Shown in pieces: positions 22,758-35,105 of a DNA stretch of 64,000 nucleotides; position 1 is the stretch's first letter; the number at the start of each line of letters is the position of its first letter. Source of the stretch: Helicocarpus griseus UAMH5409 (Eukaryota > Ascomycota > Eurotiomycetes > Onygenales > Ajellomycetaceae); assembly GCA_002573585.1 (NCBI GenBank), contig PDNB01000098.1:1-64000 (forward strand), in the 5' to 3' direction. The translations under genes and the position numbers were made by a program. A model generated the notes under the pieces. It ran no database searches, was not told where the DNA came from, and worked only from the letters and a program-made list of their open reading frames with translations.

Positions 22758-24582
22758 TCAAGATTTCTGCTTCTTGGACCTTTTGGATTTCTTCTTCATA
22801 GCACACTTGATCGCCTTGACAGGCTTGGCTCTGATACCGACAGACATATCTAGCATTCCAAATCTCTTGCCTAGTTTCTTTTTGCCCGCCTCGTCTTCGT
22901 AGAGCTGGCAGGCGACCCGCTTGATATCGACCTTGTCGGCGCCCACGACTCCAGCCTCGATGACTTCAGTGCCCAGCTTGACCTTCTCTAATTAGCTGTG
23001 ATAGTTAGCGTTATCTTCCGTGCCTAGGGGGATAAGGGGGTAGATCGGGGAAGAGGGCGAGACAAACCAGTTCCAACAACCTCCCCTAGCGGTACGTCCG
23101 CCCGTGCAAATATATTCCGTGCTGACCTGAATTGTACTGCTGCTGACCTCTTCTTCATCTCTATGTCGTCCTCGTCCTCGTCCTCGTCGTCGTCGGCGGT
23201 GAGATCATCGTCATCATCGTCGCCAGCCTCGAGGTCATCATCGTCGTCGTCGGCGGTGAGATCGTCGTCATCATCATCACCGGCCTCGAGGTCATCATCA
23301 TCATCATCACCAGCCTCCAGATCATCGTCGTCGTCGTCCGCGGTGATATCATCCTCATCATCACCGGCTTCGAGGTCATCATCATCATCATCGGCCTCGA
23401 AACCATCCTCACCAAAACCAGCATCACCAGCTGCCTGCAGATCATCATCGTCGTCGTCTGCATCGGCACCATTGATATCATCTTCGTCGTCGTCGTCATC
23501 GTCGTCGTCATCTTCGGCACCCTCAATATCATCATCGTCGTCCTCAGCACCCTCAAATCTATCATCGTCATCGTCGGCGGTGATATCGTCCTCATCGTCG
23601 CCAGCTTCGAGGTCATCGTCATCATCGTCGCCAGCTTCGAGGTCATCGTCATCATCGTCACCAGCCTCGAGATCATCATCATCGTCACCAGCTTCGAGAT
23701 CATCGTCGTCGTCACCAGCTTCGAGATCATCGTCATCATCGCCGGCCTCGAGGTCGTCATCGTCGTCGTCGTCGTCGTCGCCAGCCTCGAAGTCATCATC
23801 GTCATCGTAGGCGATGGAGCGCTTCTTCATATCATCCTCATCATCCTCACCATCGTCGAATTCAGCATCCTCGCCGGCCTCGAGATCATCATCATCATCA
23901 TCATCCCCGGCCTCGAAGTCATCGTCGTCATCACCAGCCTCGAGGTCATCATCATCGTCCCCGGCCTCAAGGTCATCATCATCGTCCCCGGCCTCAAGGT
24001 CATCATCATCGTCCCCGGCCTCAAGGTCATCATCGTCGTCCCCGGCCTCGAGGTCATCATCGTCATCAGCCTCCAGGTCATCGTCATCGTCATCCGCATC
24101 CAGATCATCGTCATCGTCCGCACCCTTGGTCTTCTTCTTGTCATCATCGTCGTCGTCGTCGTCGTCGTCGTCGACGTTGTCCTGTATCTTTTCTAACTTG
24201 TCGGAACAGAAGAACGAGCCGATGGGGACGGGGTGTTTCGAGTGTTTGGCGAAGACGGCCTTTTTGCCTTGAGAGAATGGCTTGCCTAGCTCATCGCGGC
24301 CGTTGGGGTCGGAGAACGCTTGACAGTAGATGCCTGGTTCGTCAACGGAAGCGCCAAATCCAGAAGCTACGCCGCCTGTAGATGCCAATTGTATTGTTAG
24401 AACTGTAGATGAATTCTCGTAGCCTAGATCTTTTAGATATACTTACGGTGTGTTCGCTCCAGCTCGTTGAGTTTCGCAACGAGATCAGCATGCTTATCCG
24501 GTGCGGTGTTGACTTCGATCTGGAAGACTTTCGCCGTAGCGAGGGCTGCGCACGAGGCGAGCAGGATACCTGCGGTCTTCAT
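22758..24582 (-). CDS. Secreted Asp-rich protein with split paired modules and KKR sites
   Basis: Three exons: 24582-24447, 24375-23068 and 22987-22758. Introns 24376-24446 and 22988-23067 both begin gt and end ag, and phase is maintained. The product has 557 residues. It opens with a signal peptide (MKTAGILLASCAALATA), then an N-module (about 46-113) with YCQAFSDPNGRDELGKPF and IGSFFCSD. Residues 114-451 are a low-complexity acidic block of units such as DDDDDLEAG. The C-module (452-557) has VACQLYEDEAGKKKLGKRF and a second Cys before a Lys-rich tail. The two modules share the pattern C-Q-x3-D-x2-G-x3-LGK-x-F...PV...C, so they look like a duplicated fold split by the acid insert. MKKRS occurs at 228-232 and at 452-456, where Kex2 could cut. 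Function is unknown; cation binding by the acid block is inference. Confidence 0.8.
23160..24175 (-). repeat. Coding GAT/GAC minisatellite
   Basis: About 1 kb of trinucleotide-based repeat (tcatcatcgtcg on the plus strand) with a higher-order unit near 24-27 bp encoding DDDDDLEAG or DDDDDLTA. It is prone to length change. The long Ser-rich frames on the opposite strand are its mirror image and not genes. Confidence 0.9.
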
Positions 24583-26924
24583 CTTATATGATGGACTCTG
24601 GGTATCTAATTGCCTATTGTGTTTCTTCTTCAAGATACGGTGTAATTATTATAGGGACTCCGAAGAGTGCTCTCTCTCTCTTTTTGCTCCTTTTTTATTT
24701 ATCCCTCCCCAAAAGAAAGACAGGAAAATAAAAAAGAAAGGAAAGAATAAATAACAAAACACACAAGGAGTGTCCCCGGATCGATCGAGAAACGGAGAAA
24801 GAGGGTGGAGGCTGAGGTGAAGAATAAGAACAAGAAATAGTAGTAGTAAAGGGGGGAATCCTCAGCTGTTATACGAGGGATTATCTCTGGTCTGAGCCGC
24901 ACCGCCCTCTCCATATCAGCGCGAGCCATCATTGGCAGGGCAGGGGTAAATATCCTCGCATCTGCTCCTCCTGCTGAGTCCGCTGGATGCTGGTCCCGCC
25001 CAGCTAGTCGGGTAGTATGCTGCTAGATTGGGTGAGGTCGCAGTCAGCTCGGCGTCCCACTGGCTTAGGGCTTGTCAGGGGAAAGGATCGTGGATTCTTG
25101 GTGCTTGTTCAGTATCGTATTGCCCGTGCTAGGCCCGTATCAATGCCCCTCTGCGCTCCTATATATAGACCATCCTGGCGTGTTGTCTGGAGAGAGACTG
25201 GAGTTCCTGGCCTGCCCCCCAGGACACCCCAAAATACCCCACTGCACCCGTATCTCACCAATAACTCGTGTTTTTATCTCCGGCTAAGGCTTTCTAAGCT
25301 GCCATAGACTCTGCCCCGATGCCCCTTGCGGCTAGCAGCACTCCGCCAGGCCTGTCAAACTGGAGCTTAGTCCCGTATCGTCAGACTGCGTACGACCCGC
25401 ATGGTTCGATTTAGCACAGCTAGCAGGCTAGCAGCTGAACAATCTGTTGTGCGCAGTCCACTTTTTTTTTTCCCGCCGCAGTGCTTCGGTAGCCAGGGCC
25501 AGGGCTAGCAGCCATGACAATTTCCTTCTCCAGCGTTCGTGTTTAGACTATTATTTAGCAGCAGGATCAGCAAAACAGCGCTATGGATGGCCGTATTTTC
25601 TCACCCAAATCCTCCCAGCGTGGCCTCGCCCACTTCCGCCGTATTTCGGTTCAGCTGGAGGTTGCGCCGTTTGCGCGCCAAGATGACCAACTGAGGCTGA
25701 GAAAACGAGATCATATATTATGGAGAACAAAGGTGCTCATGGCCAATCAGACAGCTATCGAGGGATGTTCGGGGCGGAGCTGCTTGTTCATTATTTCGGC
25801 CACTTTTTTACCTTTTGCATGGGTGATGGAGAAACGTGAGGAGTGGTAACTTGGATAAGTCAGCACGAGAAGAAATCCGCGTATTATTATCCAGATCTGA
25901 GATGATCAAAAGGGTCGACCTCTTGTTGATAAATAATGCTGCACGTCCAGTGTTCAAAGTCAGCGAAGGAGCAGACTGCTCCCTCTGGGAGGACATTTAT
26001 TAACTATGCGGTGATTGCGGTCTCACTTTATCAATGGATATGCTGAAATGGTTTAGTATTCCCGAATCGAAATGCGAAGATTGACGGTGTTCTGCAGCCC
26101 CTGAGGCTATTTATCTCATGTCTCCGTCACCACTCCTTTTAGGTTGCAAGGTTGCACTATAAATAACATCCTGTTAATATTACTCCGCTGCGGGATTTAA
26201 AGGGAGATATTCCTTTGCAAATGCTCCTCTCGAACACCTGTCAACTACTACTAGAAATCTTAACGACGAAGAGTGTAGTTATCTCATATTCTCATATAGA
26301 AAGCAGATACAGAATGCTCCGGAGAATATCAAGGAAACCGTCTTTTCTTCAAAATGACCACTCGTTCTCCGCATTTGGTTCGATTATTATATATATGTAT
26401 AAAAAGAACAAACTCATTACCACCTCCCCCCTTCCAACTTAGCTGACACATTAAGATAGTTCTTCTGCATGCAAAGTCGTGGATATAGACATATGGAATA
26501 AACATAGGCGGACGTCGGTAGATGGTAATCGCAACAAGCAAAGATAGGGAATGAAAGGGATTATGCACGCATGCAAAGGGAAAGCTAAGTCCAATTCTCA
26601 TGATCCATCTCGTCAGATATTAGCTTTTTTGAGACCATGACATCCCTTGAATCCGTCAAAAAAAGCTATATAAAAGATGTTTTCATGCCATATTTCGCTT
26701 GGCGCAATGCCCCTGTCGACAGATCCAGGGGGTGGGGGGAGGGGGAACAGCCTAATCAACTCAGCTGAGAAGCCAATATTATTAGCTTGCTTAGTAGCCC
26801 GAGGCTGGGACAGATGCAACCCCCTAAAAAAGAAACCAGCACGGTCAGCTTTGCTAAAATTGGATGACAAAGCTCATATGGAGATCCGTCTCACATACTT
26901 CTAACCTCTCCCCCGCGTCCCCGT
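24583..26924. other. Intergenic, no gene seen
   Basis: About 2.3 kb. The first 150 bp upstream of the Asp-rich gene is CT/AG-rich. The remainder has no coding signal I trust. Confidence 0.5.
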
Positions 26925-27644
26925 TTACACCTGGGACATGGACGGATGGCCGCGACGGCCAGGCCGTGGGCCACGCATGTCGACCATCGAACCGCGCATT
27001 GCAAGCCCAGAGATGATTGTCGATGCGAGGAAGGCAGCCCATAGGAACCACAGGAAGGCCGTGGAGGCCTGCGCTTCACGACAGCGCTGCTCGAGGTCGG
27101 AACCGTCTCTGGTTATGGTGTTTGTGGAGGTGTATTCCTACAACCGCAGTTGGTGCTCGTTCAATATCGTTGCCTTCTGTCACTATGGCAACCTTTTTCA
27201 GGGAAAAAGGACTTACCTCATTGCTACAATCATGCACACGCAGCTTTGACGGTAGCGCCACTGCACCACAGAAGACGAAGATGAGATTCAGCAGATCAAC
27301 GAGGAACATGACGGCCGGGTGGACGATGAACGAGTCGTTGATCGTCGCGGTGAGGAGGTAGAACATCGTCAGCAACGTGAAGGCCGGCACGAAGAGGACG
27401 TAGTTGACCGTCGATGAGCTCTCATTGTATGCCTCGTTTATCATGTTGCCGATGAGCGCCATGATAATCACGGCGAAGATGGTCTGTCATGATTGCCGTT
27501 TAGTTTCAATTGCCAATTCTTCCTCGTTCTCATTTCGCGGATGGTCCTTGGGGCAAAAGGAGGGGAATTCGATTGGGAATCTTGTCAGTGGACTTTGCAT
27601 ACCTGCAGAATCCGCAGGGCTATGTTGACTCCTCTCAATGCCAT
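26925..27644 (-). CDS. nce102: Nce102-like MARVEL-domain membrane protein
   Basis: Three exons: 27644-27603, 27483-27217 and 27137-26925. Introns are 27484-27602 and 27138-27216, both in phase 0. The product is 173 residues, the same length as yeast Nce102. Four hydrophobic helices are visible, with MALRGVNIALRIL at the start, LFVPAFTLLTMFYLL, FLVDLLNLIFVFCGAVAL and FLWFLWAAFLASTIISGL. The Cys residues and the NEAYNESSSTVNY loop fit the family. Nce102 proteins sit in eisosome/MCC plasma-membrane domains and sense sphingolipids; in filamentous fungi they affect endocytosis and sporulation. The C-terminal tail is Arg/Gly-rich. Confidence 0.9.
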
Positions 27645-30377
27645 TTTTGCGGTTGTATGTGTATACGGGCGCTAAACTGCCTCAATGTGGAATTATATAA
27701 AATATAGAAAGGGGTATCAAATTGCAGCAGGGCTGGAAATGTGAAGCGCCCAAAAGATAGGTTTTCGCAAATAATGCTAGGCTGCTTGAGATATAATCCG
27801 TACAACAAATCGAAGGTGATCAGAAGCTGGTGATTCTAATTTGAATAGGAGAGAGATAAGAGAGAAAGCAGAGAGGGTGAGAAATATGCTAGTAGACAGC
27901 AAACGGGCACGTCCTGGACTCTGCGAAATCGACATATGACGATATTGCTTAGGTAGACTACGTCATTATAACCTCTCTGAGCAGATGGACAGTATATGGG
28001 AAAATTGATTTTGGCTTTCTGTTTAGCTTTTCTGTGTTTTCATTGTTCTGCTGTGTAGTTGAAGTTGTGGCGATTGCGGTGTATACAAATCACAACACGG
28101 CCCGATCTAGATGTCATAGCACGGCGTAAAGAGCTTCATCAATTGGCAGCAATTGCCCTGTCAAAGTTTTGATTTTGGCAGAGCCAAATCCGCCTAGTGG
28201 AATGCACCTGTTGGTGGCCACTAGACTTCAGTCACCAGCCCTAGTCATGCTTGTCGATTAATCATAGAAATTATTATTATCAGCTTGCGTTTTGGCATAG
28301 GTCTCAGTAATAGACATCATAACTTCATAAGGCACAAATCAGAAAACCTTATCGCAGCTTGAAAAAGTCAACCCAGACAGACACGCTTCCAAAACCCCGT
28401 CCTTGTTTATAATAAATAACACTTGCTGCATACTTCAGCAATGCATTAGAGGATTCTTCAGATAGCAGCCCTGCTGCTGTTACATGTTGGTCTTCGGTAT
28501 CATGACAGTAAGAATAGCAGCAGATCAAAAGTAATGATTGATGAGACGAGATCCCGCCCATTCACGTCCGGCACTTGACCAACGTGCCCAAACACCAAGC
28601 TTGCCGAGTAGGGCGTCTTGAACCCGAGAGCTTGCTGCCGGGAAAGATTGAATTGAGTTAAGCTTTTCGCCGCTGAAAGTAAAAGCCGTTCTGATAGGCA
28701 GTTTGTCGAAGTGTAAAATGGTTGGAAAAATGATCTAGACATGATGCAATTTATCAGCATCCGATTGCCTTTCGCTAGCTGCTTTCGCGAGATAGCGGAA
28801 CCAGGTGAAAGTTGTATTTAAAAAGATGGTTTGAGGTGGACAGAGTTGCAGTGCCACATGGCTATGTTTTCGACTGTCGGAATAGTTACAAAAATGTAGA
28901 TAAGTGACTGGAGTCTGTCGATATTTTATGTTCATAATATGTCGGGCCCTCTATATCATTCCTTATATTATACGTAACCTTGACGTATATAGTAATTATC
29001 GACCGCTGCTGTTTCAATGAGATGTAAAACAAATTGCTTCGAAGGAATCATCACAAAACAATATACCGTAAAATGAGAATTCTCCTTACAGACAGGCGGA
29101 GGGGGAAGGGGAGAAAGGCATGTTTCTCTTCCAGAATACAAGACAACCTTCACTCCATAAGGCCATTGATCATACGCATTGGAGTGACTCTAGATGACCA
29201 AAGAGATCCCACCGTTGGCAACATGTAAAATCTCGTCGGGATTCATCCCACCAAACACGCAGCCCCTGAATAAACCTATTATCTTATCAACCCAGTAAGC
29301 GTAAGTACATTCCTCATTCTACTGCTCCTAGCTAAGCATAACTTCAACAACCAACAACCACCAACAGCACCAGCACCAGCAGCAAGGAGAGCCCATCAGA
29401 GAGAAGATTAAACACTCGTCATAACCCTGAATATCCGACGCAATCCCATCTCCCCGAATTCATGAACCCTCGCTGAAGTGCGAGGACAGAATAAGACAAA
29501 GACGGGATTGTCAGATATCTGCATTGGTCGTGCGGCGGGCGATACGACTAAGGATGACGATATAGGTTCTCATCATTTGGATTTCGCTTCCTGCTGGGGA
29601 TGGGGATAGGGCGAGAGAAGGAAGAAGGGAGGGAAAGGGAGAAGGGAAAGGAGTTGCTGGGTTCATTTTCCCGTACGTACCTGATGGTGTATAGAGGTTG
29701 CTTCTGGATGCGATCAGAACATTCTTGTCGAGGCTGTAATGAACGGCCACTGTCCCCGAGCTATAGCGTAGAGCGCACGTAGAGCCTATAAATGAGATAT
29801 TGCCAGAACACTCTCGCCGCTGAGGTCAAATTAGATAGGACGATCATATCATCCAACCGTCCTGCCAACCTGCTGCAAGCTTTCTCCGTAGCATCAGCAA
29901 GCAATATAGCACTTTCCATTGGAGATGGTAACGACAACGAAAAGAAAGAGATGTTTCGGAAGCATGTAAATGGCGCGCTTGACTGGCGTGACACACGCAA
30001 CGTTGTCAACACCGAAAACAAAATTGTCTTCTCTCATTTCTCCTTCAGTTCTCTGAGCTTGCATTTGTTATGTCACATCACATCACATCAAGCAGGAACG
30101 CATTATAGCAAATGGTATCTCAAATGACCCGTCTCGCACGCGCGTGGGGAATTTTGGAAGGAATATAAAGGTCCATTCCAAACAAGACCGCAAAGCCGAA
30201 CAGCACATTCATCGTACACAAAGATAGCCAGGCAAAAAAATGCACAGAAGAATATATATAAGCCCATCAATGCATAAAAAGCACATACCCATAAACATAC
30301 CGCATCGGTATAAAGCCGTTTGCAGAAAACCTGTCAAATCAATACTCCAAATCAGAAATCAGTAAAGTCAATCCGAT
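27645..30377. other. Intergenic, no gene seen
   Basis: About 2.7 kb between the nce102 start and the snf1 stop. A G/A-rich tract lies at 29595-29660. No coding or RNA gene signal was found. Confidence 0.5.
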
Positions 30378-33105
30378 TCAATTCGCCGAAGCCAACCCCG
30401 CAACTAGATCCGACGCAACGTCCAGAAACGGATAGGGGCTAGTGACCTCCTTCTCCCTGTTGCGTATCCGCTTGCTGACGGGCCGCCACTCGGTGATCGC
30501 ACCACCGCTCCCCTCGTTCTCAACGCGAATGACGTTCTGATACCCGTCGCACTTGAAGTCGACCATGAAGTTGTTCGCTTCGAGCTGGTACAGCTGGATA
30601 TCAATGAAAACCCAGACGCCGTATGCCAGGGAGCCCGGGTGGTACGGGTGTGGCGCGGAAGAGGAGGATACCAGGGCCGGCGCGGAGCTCGTTGCTGTTG
30701 CTGACGTTGATGTAGAGCCCGGTAGATTGGGGCTATCTAACGAATTACTTCGACCGAGGGCGGCAACGGCGGCGGCTTTCTCTTCTGGGTTTGTCATTAG
30801 GCTTATTCGCCGACGGTACTCTTCCAGATCGCTGCGGCTAGAATGGGAGCTGCTGGATGGGCCAGGGGCGAGGACGCCTTCTTTGAGAAGTCGGGCGCGG
30901 ATGAACCAGAGGTCTTTGGGAATGTAGTAATCTGATGGGAGGTCGGGGTATCTGTATTGCAGGCGTTTGGGGATTTCTGAGGACATTTCAGGAGGCTTCT
31001 CGGGTTCGTTGTCATTGTTATCTGTTAAATATACGTTAACCAAGCTTTTTTGAATACGAAAATGTCGTAGTAATGGGAAAGGAACATACCAGCTTCAGCG
31101 GGCTGAATCTCCCAAACACCCCCCTGCGCCCGAATAGCCTTGTACAGACAAAGCATAGCTTCATACGGCTGATTCCGCGACCGAATGCCAAACTGCCACT
31201 TGCGCGACCGTTTCGGCTGAGAAGACATCTTTTCCAAACCCTCTGGTGGCTCCAGACGAAGCTTCTCCAGGTCAATGATGCTGCGTGAATGCGGTTTGAG
31301 CGATCTGGCAGTTGCAGCCTGCTCTTCCGGTGAGCGCTCCTTGTGGTTATCGGCCTCCGCTTCGGCGCTATCCTGGTGCTGAGAACGGCCGCGCGACTCG
31401 TCCATTGTCTCCCCATATGCACGGGCATGCAGCTCCCTATCCCGCTGGTCCATTATCTGGTCATGAACGTACGGCAAGCTCGTGGGTAAAATGCGGACGT
31501 GGCTGACACGCTCCTCTTCGACCTCGGGAATGGTAAATGCCGGGGCTGGTGATGGCGTCGGTGCGGGAGCGGGAGAGGGTGATGGCTGAGTGAGATGGGG
31601 AGCAAGAGGAGCGAGGTTTGTGTTTTTGGCGCCACGAGCAGTGCCAGTGCCAGGCGCAGATGATACCGAGACGTCTGGGGATGGTGTAGCGGCAGGGGAT
31701 TCGTGGGAGTCGGTGGGAGCTGGTATCCAGTTAGCAAGGAAGTCCTTATCGTATACAGAATATAGAACCTACAATTCGTCTGCATCATCTCATTCTCCAC
31801 CACAATGAAGAAAGCATCCTTGATCGCACTAGGCTCGGGCTTCTTCAATGCGTCATTGATATCCTCCCTATCGACACCCATCCTCCGTTGAAGCTTGCTA
31901 ATTGCAGTCTGATGTATCTTCTCTTGCACCGCAACAGGTCGCCCGGGCGCGATCCTGCGCGGGTCAATTGCCCTGTTGGGATCTACCTTTGTGCTCGCCC
32001 ACTCATCCGCCGGTGGTTGCAAGTATTTTGGCAGATTCTTCAGAAACCAAGGATCCTGCCTGATTTCAGGAATAGTTATCCTCGACGTCGAATTCACCTG
32101 TAGCATCGCCCGTATTAATCGCGCAGCACCACTTGATACGTACGAGGGCATGTGAAAATTCCCCGCCGCAATCTTCTTGAATAGCGCGGGAATATAGTCG
32201 TCATCAAACGGCAGTTTGCCCACCAGCAACACGTAGAGAATAACACCGCAGCTCCATACATCCACCTCGGGACCTGCATACAGCTTCCCCGAGATGACTT
32301 CTGGTGCCGCATAGTTGGGGCTCCCGCAGCTGGTCTTTAAGAAGTTTCCATCGGTCATGATATTGCTCAAGCCAAAATCGGCAATCTTGACGTTCTTCTC
32401 TCGGTCTATGAGTAGGTTCTCGGGCTTCAGATCGCGATGCACGATCTTGTGTCGATGGCAGTATTCGACTGCGCAGATAATCTGCTGGAAGAACTTGCGT
32501 GCCTCTTCGTCATTACATCTCCCCCGCTTCACCAGGTAGTCAAACAGTTCCCGCTCCGCATACTCGAGCACCATGACAATATCGGTCTTGGTGGCAATCA
32601 CCGTATACCTATGAAAACAATGGAATTAGCAAAAAAGCAACCTCTCTCTACGTCATCTCGCGCGCAAAACCAACGTCCAAACGACAAAGCCAAAAACGTA
32701 CAACTTGATAATATGCGGATGCCTCAGAAACTGCAAATACTGAATCTCCCTGTCCACCCTTCCAACCATATCCCTACTCAGCAGCTTGCGGCGGGGGATA
32801 ATCTTCAACGCCACCTGCCGCCCGCTCGCCTGGTGCACTGCCAGCTTGACCTTGCCAAACGAGCCCTCGCCTAGAATCTTGACCGTGGTGTACTGGTCTA
32901 GCCGCTGCATGTCCCTGGCTGTGCCGGGGGATTGGTCGTTGTAGTCCGCCCGCGGGCGGGGTGGGGGTTGCATGGCGGCGCGGGTGTTGTGACTGTGACT
33001 GTGAGAGGGGTTGTGGGAGTGGGGGTGGTGATGCGGAGAGGGGTTGTCGCGGTCATAGGATGGAAGAGAGATGGAAAGATCTTCTTCGTCGAGGGCGGCC
33101 GCCAT
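30378..33105 (-). CDS. snf1: Snf1/AMPK catalytic subunit
   Basis: Four exons: 33105-32702, 32608-31773, 31719-31090 and 31021-30378, giving 837 residues with consistent phase. It is the carbon-derepression and energy-stress kinase. A His-rich N-terminus (HHHPHSHNPSHSHSHN, about residues 25-40) recalls the poly-His tract of yeast Snf1. The kinase domain has LGEGSFGKV, Lys101 in VALKI, HRDLKPEN (Asp194), DFGLSNIMTDG (Asp212) and the activation-loop Thr227 in NFLKTSCGSPNYAAPE. A linker/UBA-like autoinhibitory region follows, then a Pro-rich stretch. The C-terminal regulatory domain contains WQFGIRSRNQPYEAMLCLYKA and ends with the beta/gamma-binding part near GVWVFIDIQLYQLE. It acts with AMPK beta and gamma subunits encoded elsewhere. 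Confidence 0.95.
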
Positions 33106-34262
33106 GGTGGGCGGCTGTTTGGGCAGGGTTTGTTTCTGTCTTTGCTATTGAGTTTATATGAAGTTCGGATAGAGATGCGGCGGGGCCAAGAATGACGACA
33201 GAATATCCGGTAAGGGTGTGGATGGGCCGAGATGGGTTGGGCTTTTCTATGAGTGATAGAATAACTAGCCCATTGGTGATTCAGGGACAGGCTCTGCTAG
33301 AGATACATATGAGGGCGTATCAGAGGTGGAGGAGTCGTGACTTCGTGAAGGCGTGCAGTACAGCGCAGTGTGGCGGGTGAGAAGAGGTCTTGGAGAGATG
33401 GACAGGACAGTGAGCGAGAGCGGGGAGAAGCCACAACTATGGGGTTATTTATCCATTTGGCCGCAGATGCCTCGACACAAGGCTCGACATAATCGCTGAT
33501 TGAGTTGAATAGTAATATCTATACGTAAAAGTATATGTAAAATACAGTTTGAACAGATTTGTTGGGTTTAGGAGTCAAAATCTAGTCCTGATGTTTATCC
33601 CCACCAATTGACCTTGCCTACAGAGTGACTACACTTCCGACAGCTATAACAACGAAGCACCTCTCTATATCTGATCAAATATTACATTGAATAGCTTGAA
33701 CAAAACTCGAAAATGCTAGGAGGTATAACCCGCGGGGCGATAATCCCCATCCCAGAGTAACCTGAGCGGCTGTATTTGCATGATATGTCTTCCATAAATC
33801 ATATCCGTCAAAAAATAAAATGAAATAAATACATGGGAAAAGAAATGAAAAAAATGGGCGCCTCTGAGCAACAACTCTTGGACACCAAGCAAGCATAAAA
33901 TCGTCATCCACCACCGCTGCCGCCATATGCCATGCGCCGTAGCTAATCCGACAGTTGGAGCAATGTAATGTACATGTTTGAAATAATAGACACTTTTTTG
34001 GTAGTTTCCCTCGCTAGCTCTCCGCGCAGCTAAGAGAAAAGATACCAGAACCATCAGTATCAAAGACCAAAAACGGGCAAAACCAAGGAGTAGAAGCAGA
34101 TATAGGAGATTGTCCAGATCCAGAAGCAAACGCCAGAACACCATGCTAGTTGGTTGAAATGGGATGGGAGAAAAAAGTTGGGAGGATTGAGATAACGCGC
34201 GATTTGAGGGGTGCCACCTGAACGTTGAGCGCAATACATCGACGTGATTCCATGATAGCAAC
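33106..34262. other. snf1 upstream region and PRELI-gene 3' flank
   Basis: About 1.15 kb. It should hold the snf1 promoter and the 3' UTR of the next gene. A hydrophobic minus-strand frame at 33716-34144 (142 codons) has three apolar stretches but no family resemblance, so I do not call it. Confidence 0.4.
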
Positions 34263-35105
34263 TCATCGATCGTCATCGGCATTGGTGTGAATATTGGAGC
34301 TATTGTTGGCACCGTGCATCCACACACGCTTCCACGGTCCCTCATTGCCAGCCTCGCGGTCCTGTCGCATCCCCTCGAGCACCTCAACGATTCCACCGTT
34401 TCGTAGCCGCTCCAAGACCATATTCATTCCCTGTTTGCTCTTGAAAACGGCATCTCTTGTCCGCTTCACGCCGATAAGTTCAATCGTCCGTTGGATTCCG
34501 GTAGTCGACCACGATGCAAGGAGACCCCGTTTGGGTTGCTCCTCTTCCTCACCATTCAAATGCGGTTCAACTGCGGATGAGGGGTCCGTTCTCTTGGAGC
34601 GATTGAGCATCGCTTGGCCTAAACTTGACCGAAATGTCACGGTGGTTTTCACGGTAGTCCTTTCGTCCTTCTGGCCATCAAACGACAAGCTCGATAGCCA
34701 GGTGCGCGGCTTGGCATTGTCGTCTTCGGATGAGGGAGGAAGGCGTCGATATAATTGCTTTTCCACGACGCTGAGAATACCGGTCCACTCCATATTGCGG
34801 GATTCTGTATGCATCCAGCCTTCCTTCACGTCTACAATGGTAGATTCCAAGATAAAGCTTTGGCCCGAGTTCTCGCTGCCGCCAATTCCCTTGGGCAGCA
34901 GCTTCAGCATGGCGGAGGGGATCTTAGACTTCTTGAGGATCAGCCTGGTTGTGTGCAGGCGATCAGTAGCCGGGTCGACATAGCGATCGATGACATCTGT
35001 GGTCAGGACATGGCGGGAGTAAGGGTTTGGATAGCGGAGGAAGTACGCGAGGGTGACGGCGGGAAAGGAGTAGTCGTAGTTGAAGGTGCTTTCGAAGAAC
35101 TTCAT
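34263..35105 (-). CDS. PRELI/MSF1-domain (Ups-type) mitochondrial lipid-transfer protein
   Basis: A single-exon frame of 280 residues. The N-terminus MKFFESTFNYDYSFPAVTLA, then RYPNPYSRHVLTTDVIDR, ILKKSKIPSAMLKLL and STIVDVKEGWMHTESRNM, follow the PRELI/MSF1 fold. In yeast such proteins (Ups1-3) shuttle phosphatidic acid or phosphatidylserine across the mitochondrial intermembrane space with Mdm35. The C-terminal third, with poly-Glu, is longer than in yeast. Which Ups paralogue it matches is not certain. Confidence 0.85.
   Translation of the reverse strand: MKFFESTFNYDYSFPAVTLAYFLRYPNPYSRHVLTTDVIDRYVDPATDRLHTTRLILKKSKIPSAMLKLLPKGIGGSENSGQSFILESTIVDVKEGWMHTESRNMEWTGILSVVEKQLYRRLPPSSEDDNAKPRTWLSSLSFDGQKDERTTVKTTVTFRSSLGQAMLNRSKRTDPSSAVEPHLNGEEEEQPKRGLLASWSTTGIQRTIELIGVKRTRDAVFKSKQGMNMVLERLRNGGIVEVLEGMRQDREAGNEGPWKRVWMHGANNSSNIHTNADDDR

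Noticed and set aside
23163..24272. Two long Ser-rich open frames on the plus strand
   Set aside because: They are the complement of the Asp-codon repeat (gat/gac becomes atc/gtc, or tca/tcg in another frame) and have no independent features.
33716..34144. 142-codon hydrophobic minus-strand frame downstream of the PRELI gene
   Set aside because: Three apolar stretches are visible, but there is no family match, no clear gene structure, and it falls in an expected 3' UTR/promoter interval.
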